Under the pieces are notes generated by a model. It did no database searches and was not told the DNA's origin. It saw only the letters and a list, made by a program, of their open reading frames with translations. Positions 1 to 12,100 of a DNA stretch of 64,000 nt are shown here, piece after piece. This DNA comes from Scolanthus callimorphus (lineage: Eukaryota > Cnidaria > Anthozoa > Actiniaria > Edwardsiidae). The position numbers and the translations under genes are program-made. Location of the stretch: NCBI GenBank assembly GCA_033964015.1, contig CM066918.1, positions 20,109,387-20,173,386 of the forward strand, in the 5' to 3' direction. How positions within the stretch are numbered: the first letter of the stretch is position 1; each line of letters opens with the position of its first letter.

Positions 1-348
1 GGCGGAATGACTTTGGAGCAGAAAAGGAAAGATGTGATGGACAGGTGATTTTGGTGACGTTTGTGTGACAAATATATTCCTTAGATTTTGAGATTCACTT
101 GTTGTCCCGGCAATCGATGGGGGAGAAATATGCGTCACATTTTCACAAATGTACTTCTAAAATTTTGCACCAACCCCAAATTGGGGGATAATCCCCCAAT
201 AAGCAAAATAAGCCTCAAATTGCATTAATCTATTTAAGGCAGGCTAATGTTTGGCACAGTTATAAAACTAAAAATATGAAAATCCGCGAACGAGGTATTT
301 TGCCAAGGTGGATCCTGAAAAACGGAACTGTCAACCAGTTGACCTGAG

Positions 349-464
349 AAAATATATATAATGAAAGCTCGACGAAAAGATCGGTAATGGCCGATCGAAA
401 TATCGGAATTAAATAATGATCTTAATAATGATCTGTTCGTCGACCTTTCATTATATATATTTTT
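349..464. repeat. Short inverted-repeat element (MITE-like)
   Basis: Two arms of about 28 bases, at 349-376 and 437-464, are near-perfect reverse complements. Each contains an AT-rich ATATATATAATGAAAG core followed by TCGACGA. The spacer of about 60 bases has no coding potential. This fits a small non-autonomous DNA transposon; no clear target duplication was seen. Confidence 0.55.
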
Positions 465-879
465 AACATTTTGGTGCTATATTTTAGTACGGAATGACGT
501 CACAAGGCATGTCACGTGACTAAAAAGTAAATTGCTTTTCCGGTGATGGAGAAAAGATCTATTGTTAAAACAATACAACTTCGGTGAAAATGGATAGGCC
601 TCAGCAATTAAAACATCGTACTGTTTTGGCTGCTGAACGATAATGTACCGTTAACGAGATATAAGGGTCGGAATCAGGTCACGTGACCTAATCAACACAT
701 GAGCCCCTTAAAGCACCTTAAGAAAGCTCGAAATAGTTTTCAATAGTTTTCAGTTACTGAATTTCGTCTCGCTATATCCAGTATCTCGCTCAGAGGCTGC
801 CAGTGTATCAACTGCCTCCAAAGTTTAGCCCTATTTTGCCCCATTTTCCATAGTTTACTTGATTTTTTTGTCTCTTATT

Positions 880-1058
880 CACTAAATGTTCATTATAATT
901 TTTCTATAGTCAATTCATTGTATGTAGCGTAGTGTAGTATTCGTTGTTATTTACATTTTTCATGTCGAACAATTTTAACATGAGCCCCTGGCTCGGGTGA
1001 CTGGGCAACCACTCCCTGCGTTATTCGACATTAAATAATTATTGTATTGTATTGTATT
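880..1058 (+). mobile_element. Probable LINE 3' remnant with pentanucleotide tail
   Basis: The stretch ends in a short (ATTGT)n run at about 1041-1057, directly before the TIR element that starts at 1059. Ending in a short tandem tail is typical of non-LTR retrotransposon 3' ends. No reverse-transcriptase coding is visible, so this is a 3' fragment at best. Bases 465-880 show nothing recognisable. Confidence 0.3.
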
Positions 1059-2794
1059 AAGAGTGGATTAACAAGAGTTAGAATCTTTCACTACTGTATT
1101 TGCCCACATCACAGTCAGAAAAGTGTCTATTTTTAGATTTGAATTTTCGCGCGCGAAATTATTCGAATGCTTAGGTTCCACCAATCAGAATGCAACTTGC
1201 TGTGACGTAAGCGTACGTGTCAAAAAAGGAAAAAAGCTGAGGGGAAAAACAGAGTTCTCGTACAAACTCGCTCGCTACTAGTAAACCTGCCAAGCAAAAG
1301 CTTTTCCTCTTGACAAGTTAGACATTAGAAGCAGATGTACTTGGCTAGAGAAAATGGAGATCGAGATCGAGTGAATATCCTGAAGAATCGGAGCTTTCCT
1401 GGACTTCAGAAAGCGAGAGTATTTTAGCTGAAAGAAAGCTCGGATGAGAGGCGAAAAATCGCACAAAGACGGCGAAGACAGCGAATAAGTTTGCCAGATC
1501 TGGCAGCAAAAGAAAACGGCAACAGAAAACTATAATACTGCAGAGTACGGAAAGAGATTGCTGTATGGATTTTGAGGCCCTGGAAAGCTACCAATTAAAT
1601 CTTGATAAGCTTAGGACAACAAGAATTGCAGCGTTTCCAGCTCGCGAAAAAATTGCTAAAACCACTTCTGCTGAGTGAACGACAGAAAAACAACTTTAGT
1701 TTACTGACAGGGTTTTGCAGAAAGCTTTCAACTCTAGCAGAGGAATTCTTAAAGTGATTGCAACAGACAGGAAAGCTCACTTTGCCTGCAGCTGGATGAA
1801 AATCATCGAAAATGTTCGTAGTGGGCAATCAACTCAAGAACGTAAGCTATTAAGTTAATATTTATAGTTTAGCGCCAGTTTTAGCGATTTCCTTGCATAA
1901 GACATTGAAGTCTCTCTTCGACTCTACTCGTGTGCAGTACTTGGACGAAGGATATTGAACATTTTCGAGGGAGCCTTTTCTTAGTCAGTGGATATTAAAC
2001 GAGGTACTTAACTTTAATTTCAACTGCTGTCAACTCACAAATATACCTACAAACAGTACAGAGTTTCTAAAAATGTGAAGCATCAGTGCATCATTGATAA
2101 ATAAAACGAATTTGGAGAGTATTAGACTTCTTTTTATAAGGAAGTAAGCTCGGAGAGTGTAGGCGATCTAGTATCCAATCTGCCTGGCCAATACTAGAAA
2201 AAAGAACAAGTGGATATTTATCAGCTAAAGAGCAAGACCTGCAAAACTATAGCCAGATATTAGTCCTTGATAAAGAAGTTATCGATGCCGATTTCAGGCC
2301 GAAGCTGTTGAAATCTTAACCAGACTCCAAACGCGGCAGTAAAAAAAAAGTGGGATATTATATTTTGCTCCATTTTATATAAAATTACTTTCTCTATAAC
2401 AAGAAATGTCTTGCTACTGAACACGCAGTCGAAATTGGGGGGATAAATGAAAGTTTCTTCTCTTCAGCGGGTTTTTTCTCATGCCTCATCGACAACCGAT
2501 TGCTTTTGCTGTACTGTTGTTCCTCAAATCCCCTCTTGATTCCCTTAATAATTCATCGTATAAACAAAAAAGAATATCCTACCTTATCTTTGCGACTTTG
2601 AAAGGTTTTCGATAGATCTGCGATTTAATTTTAGGCTGGATCTCTAAGATCTCATAACTCTTCGCGTGGCGAGAAAGCGGGAACCCTGTGGCAGGCGCAT
2701 TTTCGCGGGAAACCTTGTTCTAAAAATAGACACTTTTCTGACGGTGATTCGTGCGCACATAATAAATATGGAAACTCTTGGTAATCCACTCTTG
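1059..2794. mobile_element. 1.74 kb terminal-inverted-repeat element, long copy
   Basis: The two ends are inverted copies starting AAGAGTGGATTA and carrying a shared block CAGAAAAGTGTCTATTTTTA (left about 1118-1137, inverted at about 2726-2745). Both ends, about 120 and 220 bases, recur in opposite orientation in the 399-base element at 26836-27234, which lacks the middle. The interior has no convincing open reading frame, so it is non-autonomous or decayed. Flanking duplications are not obvious. The superfamily is unknown. Confidence 0.65.
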
Positions 2795-3930
2795 ATAAAA
2801 GATAAGGTCTGTCAGTCTTCCCATAATGCATCGCTTTTGAGCCATATTATAAATGGCCGGATGACGCGCGCGCGATGCGGCAGTTGAACAAGGAGGATTT
2901 TGTGAAGTTCACAAATTTAAGCGCTCCGGCCTTTATCGCAGAAAAAATGATCTTGCACCTCTGCTACGATGAAGTCAGCGGAAGCATAAACATCATGTTG
3001 ACAAGTTTCACATGTTTGCAAAGTCTTGTGACATTTTGTTTTCCCGTCGTCGCTTGAAGAAAGCAGATTTTGTTTGTTTACAAGCAGTGCAAGCTTATTT
3101 TCGTCGATGAAATCTCAATTCTCTTTAGATTAGCGCGCGCTCTCGCGCAATCACAACGGCTTTTCGCACGAGCTCTAGCACTTTTCTGTTCACATTTTCC
3201 CATATTTTCGGCGAATAAATATCTTTCTGACATTAGATATTGCTTAAAATATAGCTAAGAAACCATTCCGGACTTTGTATTGCAGAAATGTATCGCGTTT
3301 GAATATTGTTTTAGATATTAAGTTCAGGATCGACCCCGTTCGCGAGTGGTGAGACTTAGGTTTTCAACGTGTTTTGCAGTGCTCACGAAGGCCGACCGTT
3401 GTTTCGGTTGTCTACTTTCCAGTCCCAAATTCAACAAGAAATCGAGAGGGCAATTCTGATAATGAATAAGATTTAAAATCAAAGAGATTTGCTTAAGTAT
3501 AATACTGAATAAAATCAGAGGGCAATTGGCTAGAAATAGTAGATTTTGGTTAATGAAAAATGTAAACAAAGCCATCGCCTGGACAAAATGTCCGTGCAGA
3601 GATTTGACGGCAAAGTTGCGCCCTTGTTATTTTCCGCCTGCTTGACATTATGAAGTGAACATTTAGCTAAACCACGAGTTCATTTCATAAACGTTTATGT
3701 ATACTTATCAGATTGCATATAATGGTGGTCTTAAGAGATTTTTATTGAGGGATTTCAGATCTGTTTTCACGCTTTTTTCCCGGGAACATTGTCCGTTTTG
3801 GCGGGTAGTTTCAAAAAATCTTGCGCAGGTGCTCACGGGAAGACTGACAGACCTCCTGATTGTATTGTATTTCATCGCGCGCGCGCTCGCTAGCGAAACT
3901 GAGCGCGCGCTTGCCAATATCTATTCTATC
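2795..3930. other. No gene recognised
   Basis: Only short open frames are present and none resembles a known domain. Small CG-alternating patches occur near 3132-3150 and 3875-3912 (GCGCGCGC runs). No splice-bounded coding exon could be defended here. Confidence 0.4.
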
Positions 3931-4148
3931 AACCTCGTACCCAGAGCCCGTCATATTTTGGCCAGCGGCAAGATTCAGGGCCCTGGGGGAATCCGATTTG
4001 TGAGCATGCGTGGTAGGTCAAAAACATAACGAACTTTCATACAATGTTCAAACCGGAAACCCAGAATCTGGGTTTTAAAAAAATCGATTCCCCCAGAGCC
4101 CTGAATCTTGCCGCTGGCCAAAAGATGACGGGCTCTGGGTACGAGATT
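3931..4148. repeat. MITE with about 68-bp terminal inverted repeats
   Basis: Arms at 3931-3999 and 4082-4148 match as reverse complements with only a few mismatches. Both read outward from AATCTCGTACCCAGAGCCC-type ends through a GGCCAGCGGCAAGATTCAGG core. The roughly 80-base spacer is non-coding. Confidence 0.75.
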
Positions 4149-4452
4149 GCCATTGTATCTAACGGTTGGCGCATGCGCAATAGGCACTTCTGCAGATCGT
4201 GTTATTTTGTGACATGCTCACTGCGCGTGAAATTAATTGCTGTGAGCGAGCGCAGCGAGCGAACAGCGAAACTAATTCCGACGTTCAATGCACTTTTCGA
4301 TAGCTGGGAGCCATTAATTTTCGGTGTGTAGTGCATTTTTCGATAGCTGGGCGCCATTTTGGATTACGCGCGCAGAGCGTTCTGGGACAGTCGCAAGATG
4401 ATATGCCGTGAATCATCGAGATTTTTCGTCTGGCTGGGGACTGTCTGTCTGG

Positions 4453-4506
4453 TCAATCGATATCCAATCGATATCAGCAGGACAATCGATATCCAATCGA
4501 TATCAA
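4453..4506. repeat. Short tandem repeat of CAATCGATATC
   Basis: CAATCGATATC occurs four times in 54 bases, arranged as two tandem blocks of about 27 bases. Confidence 0.7.
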
Positions 4507-4786
4507 CAAGGGATCGCCTCGTTATAGTGCAAGTAGCGAACATGAATCGGGACTCCTTTGGAATTTGTGTCGTCACATTTTCAAGATGGTGGTTAAAACT
4601 CTGGTTCTTCGTCCTAAAAACCGTACTCTCCAACGCCTGAGAGCAGACTTTCGTTTCTAGGTAAGTTCCTTGTTTCTTTCACTTGCAGTTTTTAAACCCC
4701 CGTTATTATTTCTATACCGAAATGACCTTTTGTCCCAGAGTTTTTGCTGTGTTTCGAACGATTGTAGATTCCACGGCAACCAATTA

Positions 4787-4971
4787 ACAAATGTCCTCTG
4801 ATTTTCCGTGGTATGTCCTCTTATATACCACGGAATGACGTAATAAAGTGGTCAAACTGTTGTGGACTCACGAGGCGCAGCCGAGTGGGTCCGCAGTACA
4901 TTTTGAACACTTTATTACGTCATTCCGTGGTATATAAGAGGACATACCACGGAAAATCAGAGGACATTTGT
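4787..4971. repeat. 185-bp nearly perfect inverted repeat
   Basis: The left arm (4787-about 4852) and right arm (about 4907-4971) are almost perfect reverse complements. Each arm contains a smaller palindrome in which CCGTGGTAT and ATACCACGG face each other. Each also carries an ATGACGTAAT-like site. The centre of about 55 bases is GC-richer. It abuts the next TIR element exactly at 4971/4972. Confidence 0.7.
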
Positions 4972-5554
4972 TTTATACCACAACAAAAAGGCAAAAATAA
5001 ATACAAAAACAGCGTGCGCGCGAGCAGCCAAAACGGTGTTTTCGGGAAATCACTATATCCCAATGGTTGAAACCAGAAATCTATATAAATCTTTTATCAT
5101 ACTTCGTTTTATTCAAGAAATGAAGAGAACTGTCCTAAAACAGTAATTGTTAGGGATTAGAGTAAGGATGGGGTTTTGGTTTGTTTTAGATATGATTTTT
5201 ACTGTATATTCCTCGTTCTATATATGATAAATTACATAAAATGCCATAAAATTAGTGACCTGACCAGCAAACTCCCTCGTAGCCTAGTGGTTAGAGTCTC
5301 GGGTTTATAATGATGTTGGTCCAGGATCGAATCAGCAATAATTTTTATAAGCTTTTTTTCTTTGAAGTTTTCTGAAAAAATCTAAGTATTTGGGCCCGTT
5401 CTGGTTTCAAGCATTGGGATATAGTGACTTCCGTGTTTTCGTTGGTTCTTTTTAGCGCGCGCGCTGGTGATGGCGCGTTCCGTGGTACATACTTTTATGT
5501 ACCCATGGCTGAGAGCCAATCAGAATTCGAGAAACGCGTGCGTTGTGGTATAAA
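4972..5554. mobile_element. TIR element with subterminal inverted blocks
   Basis: The ends carry TTTATACCACAAC (4972-4984) and its complement (5542-5554). Internally, a block of about 68 bases at 5011-5078 is repeated inverted at 5399-5468. A tRNA-like stretch lies between them. There is no coding potential. Confidence 0.55.
5275..5335 (+). other. tRNA-like (SINE-type) fragment
   Basis: A box-A-like TAGCCTAGTGGTTAGAG is followed about 30 bases later by a box-B-like GGATCGAATC. The spacing resembles a tRNA but the stems do not close. It is read as a tRNA-derived repeat fragment, not a tRNA gene. Confidence 0.3.
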
Positions 5555-6630
5555 GCACATTTGGCTTTCTTTCCATAGGACTGACCCTTTTCATAATGAA
5601 TGACAAGCAAGACAAGCATATTATGCAGGAAGGTTGTGATTACAAGGGTTTTTTTTACAAGCAGAGATGTTAGCTGTCCTAGATACAGATTCCTGATACA
5701 GTCATTGTAGCAGAATTAATACTGGATTGTCTCAATTTATAATAACATGACCAACCTCTGAACATGCTCAGGCTTAAAATAATTTTGAGATCTGTGGAAA
5801 CTCCATACAATGGTTGTGACAATTGTACTAACAGTCTACTGAATTGCACTCCACATGACTGTATGAGATAAACACACGGAAGATGTCATAATACAATGGA
5901 AATAACAACCATGACAATGTTACTACTATGAATTCGACTGTGAATAAATCCAGCAGGATAAGGCAGCGATGATTAAAATAGTGGAAACTAATGCAAAATG
6001 CCAGGGGCAAATTGCTTGGTTGTTTGGCAGTTTCAAGAAATTATTTATAATTATTATTATAGTTTCAAGAAATTATTTATTAATTATTATTAATAAGGAG
6101 TAATGGTACAACTATTCTCATTCAATTTGGGATTTAAATACACTCTTGAATTTTTCAAAAAGCTCAAATTGCACTCGCCTAGCGGCTTGTTGCAAATTAT
6201 TATAGGCAGTCTCCTCCACTAACTATGATGCAATTTTGAAAAACTCACCCCTGCAATACTGCAGTACGCCTTTTGAACTTAGAGATTACATGACCCAGTT
6301 ACCCTTTAAATGAAAAGCTTTGCCAAATGATGCCCAGAAATAAAAAAAACATGATGATTAATCCCAATTGAACTGAAAGTTGTACCATTACCTATACAAA
6401 TGTTGTAGTACAAGCCTTACATTTTTTCTTTAATTTGACTTACCAGTATTGTACTTTATTATATAGACACGAGTGTTTTACTGGGAAATATGGCACTTGT
6501 AGATCTCATACGAAGCTACATCCGGGACCTGAGTGTCAATATCCTCACTACTGAGGATATCGGTCCAAACAAAAGTGCTTGGAAATCAATTTGGAATATT
6601 TTTCTGCTTTGTCTATATAATAAAAAGAAA
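5555..6630. other. No gene recognised; one short tandem duplication
   Basis: AT-rich, non-coding. A tandem duplication of about 29 bases is present at about 6032-6090 (two copies of GTTTCAAGAAATTATTTAT followed by ATT-rich sequence). Nothing else could be supported. Confidence 0.4.
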
Positions 6631-6765
6631 ATTACATGGTGGCTTGAAGATATGAGTTTTATTTTCTTGTGTCAAAAACAATTTTACTCATTCGCTGTGC
6701 TCATTCGTAAAATATTCTTCTTGCCACTCGAAAATAAAACTCATATCTTTACACCACCATGTAAT
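6631..6765. repeat. MITE with 35-bp inverted repeats
   Basis: Arms at 6631-6665 and 6731-6765 are reverse complements starting ATTACATGGTGG. Both contain GATATGAGTTTTATTTT. An open frame across it is only a reflection of the repeat. Confidence 0.7.
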
Positions 6766-7889
6766 ATCCTTTATGTATGCACAGTCTTACTAACAGAAGC
6801 TTATCCAACTACACACACAAAAGCGGCTTACAACTGGTTTTAGGCTATGAAGTGTAATGCTGCTTTTAAAGTGAAGGTGCATACATATGGTAAACTGACC
6901 TTGCAGTCCAATAATAAAATATATAGCTTTAAAAATGAGGTTCCAGTTTAAGAGCAGGGGATACGGAGCATGTCCAAAAGTTGGGGGTTTTTCCCAACTC
7001 CCCCCCACTTTTAAATCTGGGGGGTTTCTGCCCCCCGGCCCCACTTGTCTGCCACCTATACCTGCCACCTATGAAGAGTAATAAGTTATGAATTATAAAT
7101 TCATAACTCAACAGAATAAAGTCAAGCATTTTCAGTCTCTGACCATAATATAGGCACCCATCAAAGTTTAAATAACATTCAGAATAAATGGCAAGGTAAC
7201 AGATTGGAAAGCAAAGAGTACTTGCAACTTGAATACAAATTGTTAACTGAGTGACAAATGAAGTAAAAAAAATGTGAGGGGTTCGCTTCTTTTATTTGAA
7301 GAAATAGGGTTATAGAGGTTATGCATGATTTCTACAAATTTAAAACAAAATATTTTCTTGATTACTATTTCTGGACAATAAAAATGATTTCAGTTACAGC
7401 TGAAAACACTGTTTAAAGGTCTTACCAGCTCACAGCACTTCACTTTCTATTAGAAACTTCTAGTTATATAAAAACTTGAGGGGAATGTTTTTTTGAAATT
7501 TGGATATATTTTTTATCGTTATCAGTTTGAGCTGCTGACAATTTTTTTGGCGAATTTTATCTTAAGAACTTGCTCAAACCTACCCAAAGGTGGTGTAATA
7601 GCATGATCACTTAAAATAACCGTACATAACTGAAAGCGGCCTTTCTTGTTCTTGCAGGGTACCGATTTTTGTAAGTTCCCTAGAACAGATACGTATAATT
7701 AAAGTTGCAGATTTAAGGTCAGCTTCTCAAAGAGTAGAGCACACACCTAGCCTCAATACATGAGTACCCCGAAGCCGATACTTAATATTACAAAGCCCAC
7801 GGCGGTTTGCTTCATATTAGACCCCGTCTACATGTGGTAGAGATATCCGTCCTTGTTGGAATAAATCGACATATTATATCAATATATTA
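6766..7889. other. No gene recognised
   Basis: Non-coding, AT-rich. A patch of C and G homopolymer blocks at about 6985-7045 resembles the ends of GC-rich MITEs seen elsewhere in the window, but no inverted partner was found. Confidence 0.4.
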
Positions 7890-8059
7890 CAGTGATACCT
7901 CTAGCGGCCACCCTCTATTGAGCAGCCACTTATTACCATACCAAAATACCGTATTTGTCACTAAAGTACTGCATTTTAATACATCTATTCAGCGGCCAAC
8001 CTCTCTAAGGCGGCCACTTGGCTCGGTTCCGAGGGTGGCAGCTTGATAAAGTACCACTG
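7890..8059. mobile_element. Mariner/pogo (Tigger)-like MITE
   Basis: The ends are CAGTGATACCTC and the complement of CAGTGGTACTTT, flanked by TA on both sides (7888-7889 and 8060-8061). A TA target duplication and CAGTGG-ACCTC ends are characteristic of the Tc1/mariner pogo-Tigger group. Internal CGGCCAC blocks recur in both halves. It is 170 bases long and non-coding. Confidence 0.65.
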
Positions 8060-8261
8060 TATTTGGAATGAGCGTCGGGAGCCCCATAGCTGAATTCGTG
8101 CTCGAAAAAGAAGAAAGAAAAAAACACTGTTGAAATTGCGCGGTCCAAATTTTGGAGGATTTCGATAGTCACAATTTTGAAACAAATTAATAATGCCAAT
8201 TTACTCATGGTTCTTTCCAAAACAATTATATGTTTTCGCTCTCGATGGATGGTCATTGCCA

Positions 8262-8420
8262 TTATTACACTTAGGGCCACTTTGTATTACACTTAGGGCC
8301 TTTATTACATTTAAGGCCAATTTTTATTACACTTGGGGCCTTTATTACATTTAAGGCCAATTTTTATTACACTTGGGGCCTTTATTACACTTAGGGCCAG
8401 TTATTACATTTAGGGCTTCT
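8262..8420. repeat. Minisatellite, about 20/42-bp unit
   Basis: Repeats of TTATTACACTT(A/G)GGGCC alternate with TTATTACATTTAAGGCC. This gives a higher-order unit of about 42 bases with roughly eight half-units. It lies about 0.7 kb upstream of the transporter start codon. The segment 8421-9113 shows no other feature beyond a probable 5' UTR intron end at 9107. Confidence 0.8.
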
Positions 8421-9113
8421 ACACGGCCTCGGCGGTGGATTGAGCCCCCGCAAGCTTTCATTTTTTTGAATTATTATTATTATAGCATTTTGTGAATTAT
8501 TGTACGCCTTTATCGGAAATTAGCTTTCTGTTGAATAGGCTAGCGTATTAAAATAAAGTTTTACTGCACTACTACTACTACTAGTTGTGCTCATGGTCTG
8601 TTCCTTTGAGTCGAGGCTCATGGATACGAAACTAACTACGAGCGATTGAAAACAGCGCTACCTTGTACAGAAATGTTATTTTGGAACGATAAGAATCACT
8701 GGTCGGCCATGCAACGATTTTGCACTAGGTTTCTCGCCATACTGGTTTTGTCAAGCATCTAAAAACGAACATTGCTGTAAATTGAAAAAATATTCGGATG
8801 GACATGTTCAAAGTCAACCGTTCCACTTTGTGTATCAGTTAACTGGTCCACTCTCCTATGTAAATGAAATTTCAGGTAACTGGAGAGAGCGAACTAGGTA
8901 ACTGGGTAATAAGGAACTTCACACTGATGAACATTAACAGAAAGTTTATTGTAGCTATTTCTCAGGAAACAACACAAGCGCTGGCACCAGAAAAAATGAT
9001 CGCCTTTTATACGCAAAGAACTTGTAAGAATATAGGGGTGGATTATTGTAAAGGGTGCTTGCCCTTCGGCTTTCAGAATTTATGGCCCGTTTATTTCTAT
9101 TTTGCAGTTCAAA

Positions 9114-12100
9114 ATGAGAGAAAAAACGCCCAACGAGGATCTAAACTCACCCGCAAAGTTCTACGAGTTTAAACAAGTTTTCGAACATGTATCTATGTTT
9201 GGTCGCTACCAACAAGCGCTTTACTATGGCTGTAACTGCATTATCCTGGCGTGGGCGTTCCAGTATGGCAGTCTTCTATTCAGCTTTGGGACTCCGCGAT
9301 TCCATTGTGAGGACACCAACACAACGTGTAAACCAAACAAGTGCTGTAATAACTGCTCATCGTACGCGTTTGATGGACCTTTTGAAAGTGTCGTAAACGA
9401 GGTAGGCAAGAAATGTTTAAAAACATAAATAGAAATAACAAATACATAAATAATGAATATTATACAACTTACATAACGCCTATACATGTCATCATTCAGT
9501 GTTGTAAAATACATGTAATTTTGTGATTAAGATTACCGTAACCCTCGGATGCCAATAGCCCCCCTTCTTTGAGGTTCCATATCATTCGAGAGGTTTTAGA
9601 ATTGGGACATGTTGGGACATCAATGATAGTGATATAAGGTGTATGAGGTGTCCGCGGAGTAAAATACGTGCGGCATGAAAATTCCTTCTATGAAGATCGG
9701 TTATATGTCGTCTGAAAGCTTAAAGAATGGCTGGCCTATATCATAACTTTTTATTATTTTAAATTTTATTTTTTAGTGGAATTTGCTATGTGACCGTCGT
9801 TATATCGCTGCCATTATCCAGTCAATGTTTTTTGTGGGTCAGCTGGCGGGTTCCACGCCCTCAGGAATGGCGTCCGATGCTTTTGGGAGGAAATACACCA
9901 TGTTGATCAGTACCGGGCTGTTTGTAAGTGATATCTGCAAACCGTGTGATAGAGCGGTTTTCGTATGACTGTCGGGAGTAATTGGTGATCACTTTGTAAT
10001 CACTCCTGTAGGCTTCATTAAGAAATCGATTTTCGATTGTACTCTCGCTGAAATAACAAACTACGCCCCGTAATCTCTGTGGCCTCTTTTGACCATGCTA
10101 GGAGAAACCACAACTCTATGTTTTAAATTTGATCAAATTCTAAGATCTAATACAACTACTTACTTTCCTAGTCTGCGTTTTGCATTGGAGCGTCGTTCGC
10201 CAACAGTTACATTCTTTTGGGGTGCCTGGAATTCCTGGTCGGTTTCTTCCTGGTCGCGGGATTGCTGACGGAATACACATATAGCATCGAGCTTGCTGGC
10301 CCTAAGAAGCGCACCATGGCTGGGAGTTTGGTGGAGGTTTTCTGGTGCTCATGTCTCCTGATACAAAACTTACTAGCGTACTTCAATCGCGAGTGGAGGT
10401 ATCTCCTACTCGCTGCTAGCCTCCCAGGGTTTGTTTTCGTATTATTTTGGAGGTACGTAATTTCTTAAACTGCTAATTGGGCAATCGCTTTCTTGGTATA
10501 TTTTAAGTATATTCAAGAATATTTTTACGCCGACCTGGAATTGGAGTTTGTCACTATCCTTGCCTTTCCCCTTCTAGGTGTATTCCCAGATCCCCCCGCT
10601 GGCTCATTGCGCACGGCAAGTTAGATGAGGCTCAAGCCGTCCTAAACAGATACGGTAGCAAGAAACCTATCGACCAAGAAATATTACGAGAACTCATCAT
10701 TAACATACGGCAGTGTCAGATCGAGAAACAGAAAATGGAGAAAAATATACATTTGTAGATTTGTTCCGTACTCCCAAGATGAGGAAATTCTCCATTATCA
10801 TGGGATATAACTGGTAGGGAGTTGACTATTTTTCGTCAGGTTCATAGCTGGAGGTAGAAGCGGAATATTTTTACTGGAATATTCAATAATCAAACCTCAA
10901 AACTCCCTATATTCACTATTCCTACATCCACGACGACCGGTTAGCGCAGTGGTAGAGCGCCTGGCTTATATGCGGGAGGTTGGGGGTTTAAACCCCGGTC
11001 GGACCACCACACTTAGGGGCTTTACTAAATAATTGAGGAGAAGGTGGTGCTCTAATATCTGCAAATGGCTGGACCTTCGATCGCGTCTTCTCAGTTAAGG
11101 ACCTTAAACCGTAGGTCCCGTCTCTCAATATACACTACACTAACCGGAACCAGAGGTACGTTAAAGAACCACGAGGACTGTCGGAAGTTGCCCAACCTCT
11201 GTGTCACAGAACTCGCCATACTAACACACACACTTATTATTATATACTCGTTTCTATAGGATGAGTTATCCAAAATAAGGATAAGCACTATATAAACACC
11301 TACTTTACTTTACTTCCGCATTCAATTCAAACTTCATATTAAAACTAACAATATTCATATTCAAACTAACTTTTATCATAATTTTATTCCGCTTGTACCC
11401 CCGATACTAGGGTAGATATTTTTTTTCTTTCATCATGGAGAATCCGAAGCTCGTGGCTCTCATTCAATACTCACTACATCGATTTGGGACCTTTCGCGCA
11501 CCCAGTCCGATCGCATGCTACTTTGTTTCCCAAACTAGAAACTGCCACTACCGCAGGCCTGCCAAAATGCTTATAGCTTTAAGTTACTGATTTATTGTTT
11601 ACCAATATTGTCGTTGCAGGTTTACTGTAGCTATGTCAGACATGGGGTTCGTTCTGTTTATGTCGGCGCTACCAGGAAATGTCTATCAGAATGTTGCTAT
11701 CACCCTCTCACTTCAAATGGTGCTTTTACCTATCACGTGGTACCTCTTAAGGAAGTATGTAGGTTAATTTTGATGGGACATGGACACAACCCCCCCCCTG
11801 GCGTGCTTGTGCGATTAAGTCCCGAAAAAAAAAATATCAAGCAGCTGCTGTCCCGAGATTGAAATATATCGAAGACTAGGAAAAAATAACGTACGGGCCA
11901 ATGGACCATTAAAAAGCATCTCTCACCTTCGGAAATACGTCCCTACGTCTACAATGTCTGTTTCTTATGAAGCTCATTTGAAAGTTCTTGCGTCTTCCTA
12001 CCCATGCTTGTGTGGCAGACGGGCGTGCTTGTGTGGCGGACAGGCGTGCTTGTGTGGCTGACAGGCGTGCTTGTGTGGCGGACAGGCGTGCTTTTATGGC

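Noticed and set aside
3697..4029. A 110-codon frame
   Set aside because: It runs into the MITE at 3931-4148 and has no recognisable domain.
10931..11005. A tRNA gene in transporter intron 4
   Set aside because: Box A and box B are present but the T stem does not pair and a SINE body with a tandem tail follows; treated as a SINE head.
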